Source: Ancylomarina sp. 16SWW S1-10-2
GTDB lineage: Bacteria > Bacteroidota > Bacteroidia > Bacteroidales > Marinifilaceae
Assembly (NCBI RefSeq): GCF_009669305.1
Contig: NZ_SADB01000008.1
Coordinates: forward strand, 62,001 to 126,000
Direction: 5' to 3'
Length of the DNA stretch: 64,000 nucleotides
Below the pieces are notes generated by a model. The model saw only the letters and a list, made by a program, of their open reading frames with translations, ran no database searches and was not told where the DNA came from. This document shows, one piece after another, positions 61,476 through 64,000 of this stretch. Numbering within the stretch: position 1 is the first letter of the stretch; each line of letters starts with the position of its first letter. Both the position numbers and the translations under genes were made by a program.

Positions 61476-64000
61476 TTAAAACTCCTTAACACTCTTTTTA
61501 AGCGATTCCGAAATCAGCTTTTTCAAACGTAAGGTTTGACTCTCCATAGCACCTTGTTTTTTTGGATTGTACAAATGTTTATATTTGCAATCTACAAGGT
61601 TGTATTTTAAGTCGTCTATTGTTCCAGTTACATTTAGTCCTAATCGAACAGGTAGAGGCGTATCCGTTACCGATATGTGATAGTTAAAGCTATTATCCAT
61701 ATTATGACGACCAGAAATAACTGCTTTATAATTGTCCATGACAATAAGGAAAGGATAGACGTCTATTTCATCTTTAAAAAGAGTCATTTCAACGCTAAGG
61801 CTATCGATCACATTTACTGTTTTTTTCTTGAACATGAGTTTATTGGCAATCATGTCGAATGTTTCGGTATCCATAAGAGTAAGTTCCTGTCCTTGGAAAG
61901 CTGCCGCACCACGAATTGTCGATTGCTTAAGCGAATAATCACTTTTAAGATAGGTTTCTCCGGCCAAATGGAATTCGCCTTTTCCCTTGAATGATTTTAG
62001 CATTGGAATCATTGTGTTAACAGAAGGAATCAAAGCAATAAGTTCAGCAATATCAATATCTAAAAGGTGAAAGTCGATGCCACTAAAAAGGTGGTTTTTT
62101 CTGTCGGAACGGTACATCGCTGTTAACTGCATATTAGCAGCCTTGCTCGTAAAACCCATTTGGTCCAGAATAAGTGTACCATCTTTAACAGTTAGTCCAC
62201 CCTTAATATTTTTGATAATATTATCATTTACGACAGTTTGATTAATCGTTGAGTTTAATCTAATTTCGACGCCTTTAGGGACCATAAACGGATCGTCTTC
62301 GGCGCTTACTGTTTCATTGCTAGCAAGAGTTGAGTCTTGACTCCCCATGCCGTTAAAAATGTCCATCAATTGATATACATCGGTCTTTTGGGAGATCAAA
62401 TCAAAATTTCCTTTAAGCAATGCTTGGTCGTTAAGGTACTTCGTGATGTCGGTAAGTTTACCAGTAAGGCTAAAGTCAGAATCACCCAGAGTTAAATCGA
62501 CTTTCTTAATCACCATTGTATCGGGATCAAGTGTAAACGACATGTTTGGAATCTCACCCTTTAGTTGCTTGCCTAAGTCATAAATTGCATCGGAAAAACT
62601 GATAGCCATTTCGGGCTGCCATTTAAGGATAACATTATTTTGAGATTCGTCGTACTTCAAATTTGTTTTGGCATATAGCTTTTTAGCATCAAATAGAATA
62701 GAGTCTTTGCTAATGATTTCAAACTTTTGACTGTTGATTGTAGAATTGATAAGAGCAATTTCTTGTTTTGCCTTAAGCGTTGGAGCATATTCAAATTGTC
62801 CCGTAGCATTATTCGCACTTACAGATATTGTATCGACAATTGCATAAAGACTATCAAATTTAAAATGACAGAACGATATGGGTGCAGAAACGTCTTTTGC
62901 CAGTTGATTGATATCGACAGAAAGCTCGAGGTTCTGAGTTGCAGCACTCATCGTAGGAGACATGTTTATCCTCGAGTTTGGTGCATCAATTTTGATCTTT
63001 GCAAACAGAAGGTTTTTGTCTGCTTTGGTTTGGCTAGGTAAATTAAGTTTAATCTTTCCCGAAGGAAGATTTACCTTTATCGTGTCGTCATAAATTGCAT
63101 CAAAATTTTGAGTATTGAAATCGCCCGTTAAATAGATACGGTGATAGGCTTCCTTATCTATATCAGACTGAGAAAACTGGGTGTGTAGATTTCCATTAAG
63201 CAAACCCTGAATAATTATATTCTGATCTTTTGGAATAAACGATTTAAAATCGGCTAAGTTTAAATCACTCTTCGAATAAATATCGTATTGTGGAATTCCC
63301 AAAATGTCTGAGATATTTCCTTTAACAGAAATAGCGCTGTTCAATATCTTGGCAGAACTACTATTTACAGTAATATTTGAATTTTGGTTTTTATTCAGAT
63401 CCACCTTAGTCGACATCGATAATTTAATGTCTTTTACAGTTGGATATCCTGTATATTTAATTTCTCCCTTAGAGTACTCTATGTTTGTTGTTAAAAGGGG
63501 CGTACTAGTTTCAGACATAAGCCCTGTTACCGATCCCGATACTTTTGCATACCCTTTTGCCTTGATGTCTTTTAGTTGATCAGAATAGGCTTTAGGAACA
63601 AGAGCAAGAATGTTTTCAATATTCAATTCATTAGTCGAGTAGCTTATGTTGGTCGATATAGAATTATCTTCTAACATGTTTACCTTCCCATTAAATGAGA
63701 TGGCTTGCTCATCGTTTATAATGAGTTCGGACTTCTTAAAATCATAAGAATTCTCAGATAGATTTGCATTAAAAGGTAAGTTTGAATCCAATTTCATATT
63801 AGACAAAATGGTATCACCAGCCATAGAAACCGACATGGCTTTACAAATAAGTTTTAAATCGGAGTTTATGAGGTTTGCGTCCTTAGCTTTAGAATTAATT
63901 TTTAGATTACAATTTTGTGCCTCAACAAAAAGAGCCATTGAATCGGATGTTGTATACAGCAATTTATCTAATTGCATATCCAAACCGAAGTTCTGTTTCT
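61476..64000 (-). CDS. AsmA-like/TamB-like large envelope protein, 5' partial
   Basis: The frame stays open through the right edge: the codons before the first candidate start at 63983 are still sense, so the gene begins outside the window and at least 835 residues are inside. The visible part is beta-rich and repetitive, with many strands of the kind SNITVNSSSAKILNSAISVKGNIS and the C-terminal AsmA_2-like block: FKGKGEFHLAGETYLKSDYSLKQSTIRGAAAFQGQELTLMDTETFDMIANKLMFKKKTVNVIDSLSVEMTLFKDEIDVYPFLI. It ends VTGTIDDLKYNL then a Lys-rich tail. AsmA-family proteins are inner-membrane-anchored bridges of the periplasm that help move phospholipid to the outer membrane. It is followed by the terminator at 61378. 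Confidence 0.82.
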   Translation of the reverse strand, partial: KQNFGLDMQLDKLLYTTSDSMALFVEAQNCNLKINSKAKDANLINSDLKLICKAMSVSMAGDTILSNMKLDSNLPFNANLSENSYDFKKSELIINDEQAISFNGKVNMLEDNSISTNISYSTNELNIENILALVPKAYSDQLKDIKAKGYAKVSGSVTGLMSETSTPLLTTNIEYSKGEIKYTGYPTVKDIKLSMSTKVDLNKNQNSNITVNSSSAKILNSAISVKGNISDILGIPQYDIYSKSDLNLADFKSFIPKDQNIIIQGLLNGNLHTQFSQSDIDKEAYHRIYLTGDFNTQNFDAIYDDTIKVNLPSGKIKLNLPSQTKADKNLLFAKIKIDAPNSRINMSPTMSAATQNLELSVDINQLAKDVSAPISFCHFKFDSLYAIVDTISVSANNATGQFEYAPTLKAKQEIALINSTINSQKFEIISKDSILFDAKKLYAKTNLKYDESQNNVILKWQPEMAISFSDAIYDLGKQLKGEIPNMSFTLDPDTMVIKKVDLTLGDSDFSLTGKLTDITKYLNDQALLKGNFDLISQKTDVYQLMDIFNGMGSQDSTLASNETVSAEDDPFMVPKGVEIRLNSTINQTVVNDNIIKNIKGGLTVKDGTLILDQMGFTSKAANMQLTAMYRSDRKNHLFSGIDFHLLDIDIAELIALIPSVNTMIPMLKSFKGKGEFHLAGETYLKSDYSLKQSTIRGAAAFQGQELTLMDTETFDMIANKLMFKKKTVNVIDSLSVEMTLFKDEIDVYPFLIVMDNYKAVISGRHNMDNSFNYHISVTDTPLPVRLGLNVTGTIDDLKYNLVDCKYKHLYNPKKQGAMESQTLRLKKLISESLKKSVKEF

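Overview
The window is AT-rich chromosomal DNA of a Bacteroidota bacterium, most likely an anaerobic or facultative marine member of the Marinilabiliales (Marinifilaceae-like; this placement is inference). The grounds are a type IX secretion C-terminal tail on a large beta-propeller protein, promoters of the Bacteroidota type (TTG, 19 bases, TAnnTTTG), a chlamydia/spirochaete-style V-type ATPase, a biotin carboxyltransferase pair of propionate metabolism, and Pta-AckA. Shine-Dalgarno sequences are mostly absent. I see no rRNA, tRNA, CRISPR array, transposase or phage genes. Several genes are broken or reduced to fragments.

Layout. 0-9 kb: end of a secreted propeller protein; a four-domain CoA-disulfide reductase/rhodanese/TusA/DsrE fusion; a thioesterase; and a leftward DUF134 - NifX-like - DUF5320-like - NifX-like operon behind twin palindromic operators. 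9-18 kb: HAD hydrolase, FAD/Fe-S glycolate/D-lactate-type dehydrogenase, pta-ackA, a glyoxalase-fold protein and a CysJ-like flavoprotein reductase. 17.8-22.4 kb: a thiol/cysteine island with an orphan DsbD N-terminal domain protein, a cysteine-synthase-family enzyme, a frameshifted small gene, a geneless promoter-to-terminator unit, glycerate kinase, a truncated FecR-like protein and a 66-base relic of a further DsbD-N copy. 22.5-29 kb: spondin-domain lipoprotein, DUF302, a VTT-type membrane protein, NhaA and a TPR histidine kinase. 29-34 kb: a TetR-controlled set for reactive aldehydes or quinones (DoxX, TetR, NAD(P)-binding protein, CurA-type reductase, YqhD-type alcohol dehydrogenase, DJ-1/PfpI protein). 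34.7-38.5 kb: a carboxyltransferase / small protein / biotin-carrier set resembling transcarboxylase, then a dead TolC gene. 40-47.2 kb: a seven-gene V-ATPase operon. 47.9-64 kb: full-length dsbD, an M16 peptidase, a cysteine-desulfidase-family protein, a sodium:solute symporter, DUF493, a beta-barrel protein, a PepT-like peptidase, small membrane proteins and an AsmA-like giant cut by the right edge.

The most interesting signal is a bipartite promoter-like motif, TCACCC - exactly 17 bases - GTCTTA, found five times on both strands. It lies 50-115 bases upstream of the orphan DsbD-N gene, the cysteine synthase, a geneless unit ending in a terminator, the FecR-like gene (minus strand) and full-length dsbD. 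It has the shape of an extracytoplasmic-function sigma factor promoter. With a FecR-like (anti-sigma family) gene among its members, it suggests an undescribed regulon for periplasmic thiol redox balance and cysteine supply. The cognate sigma factor is not in the window.
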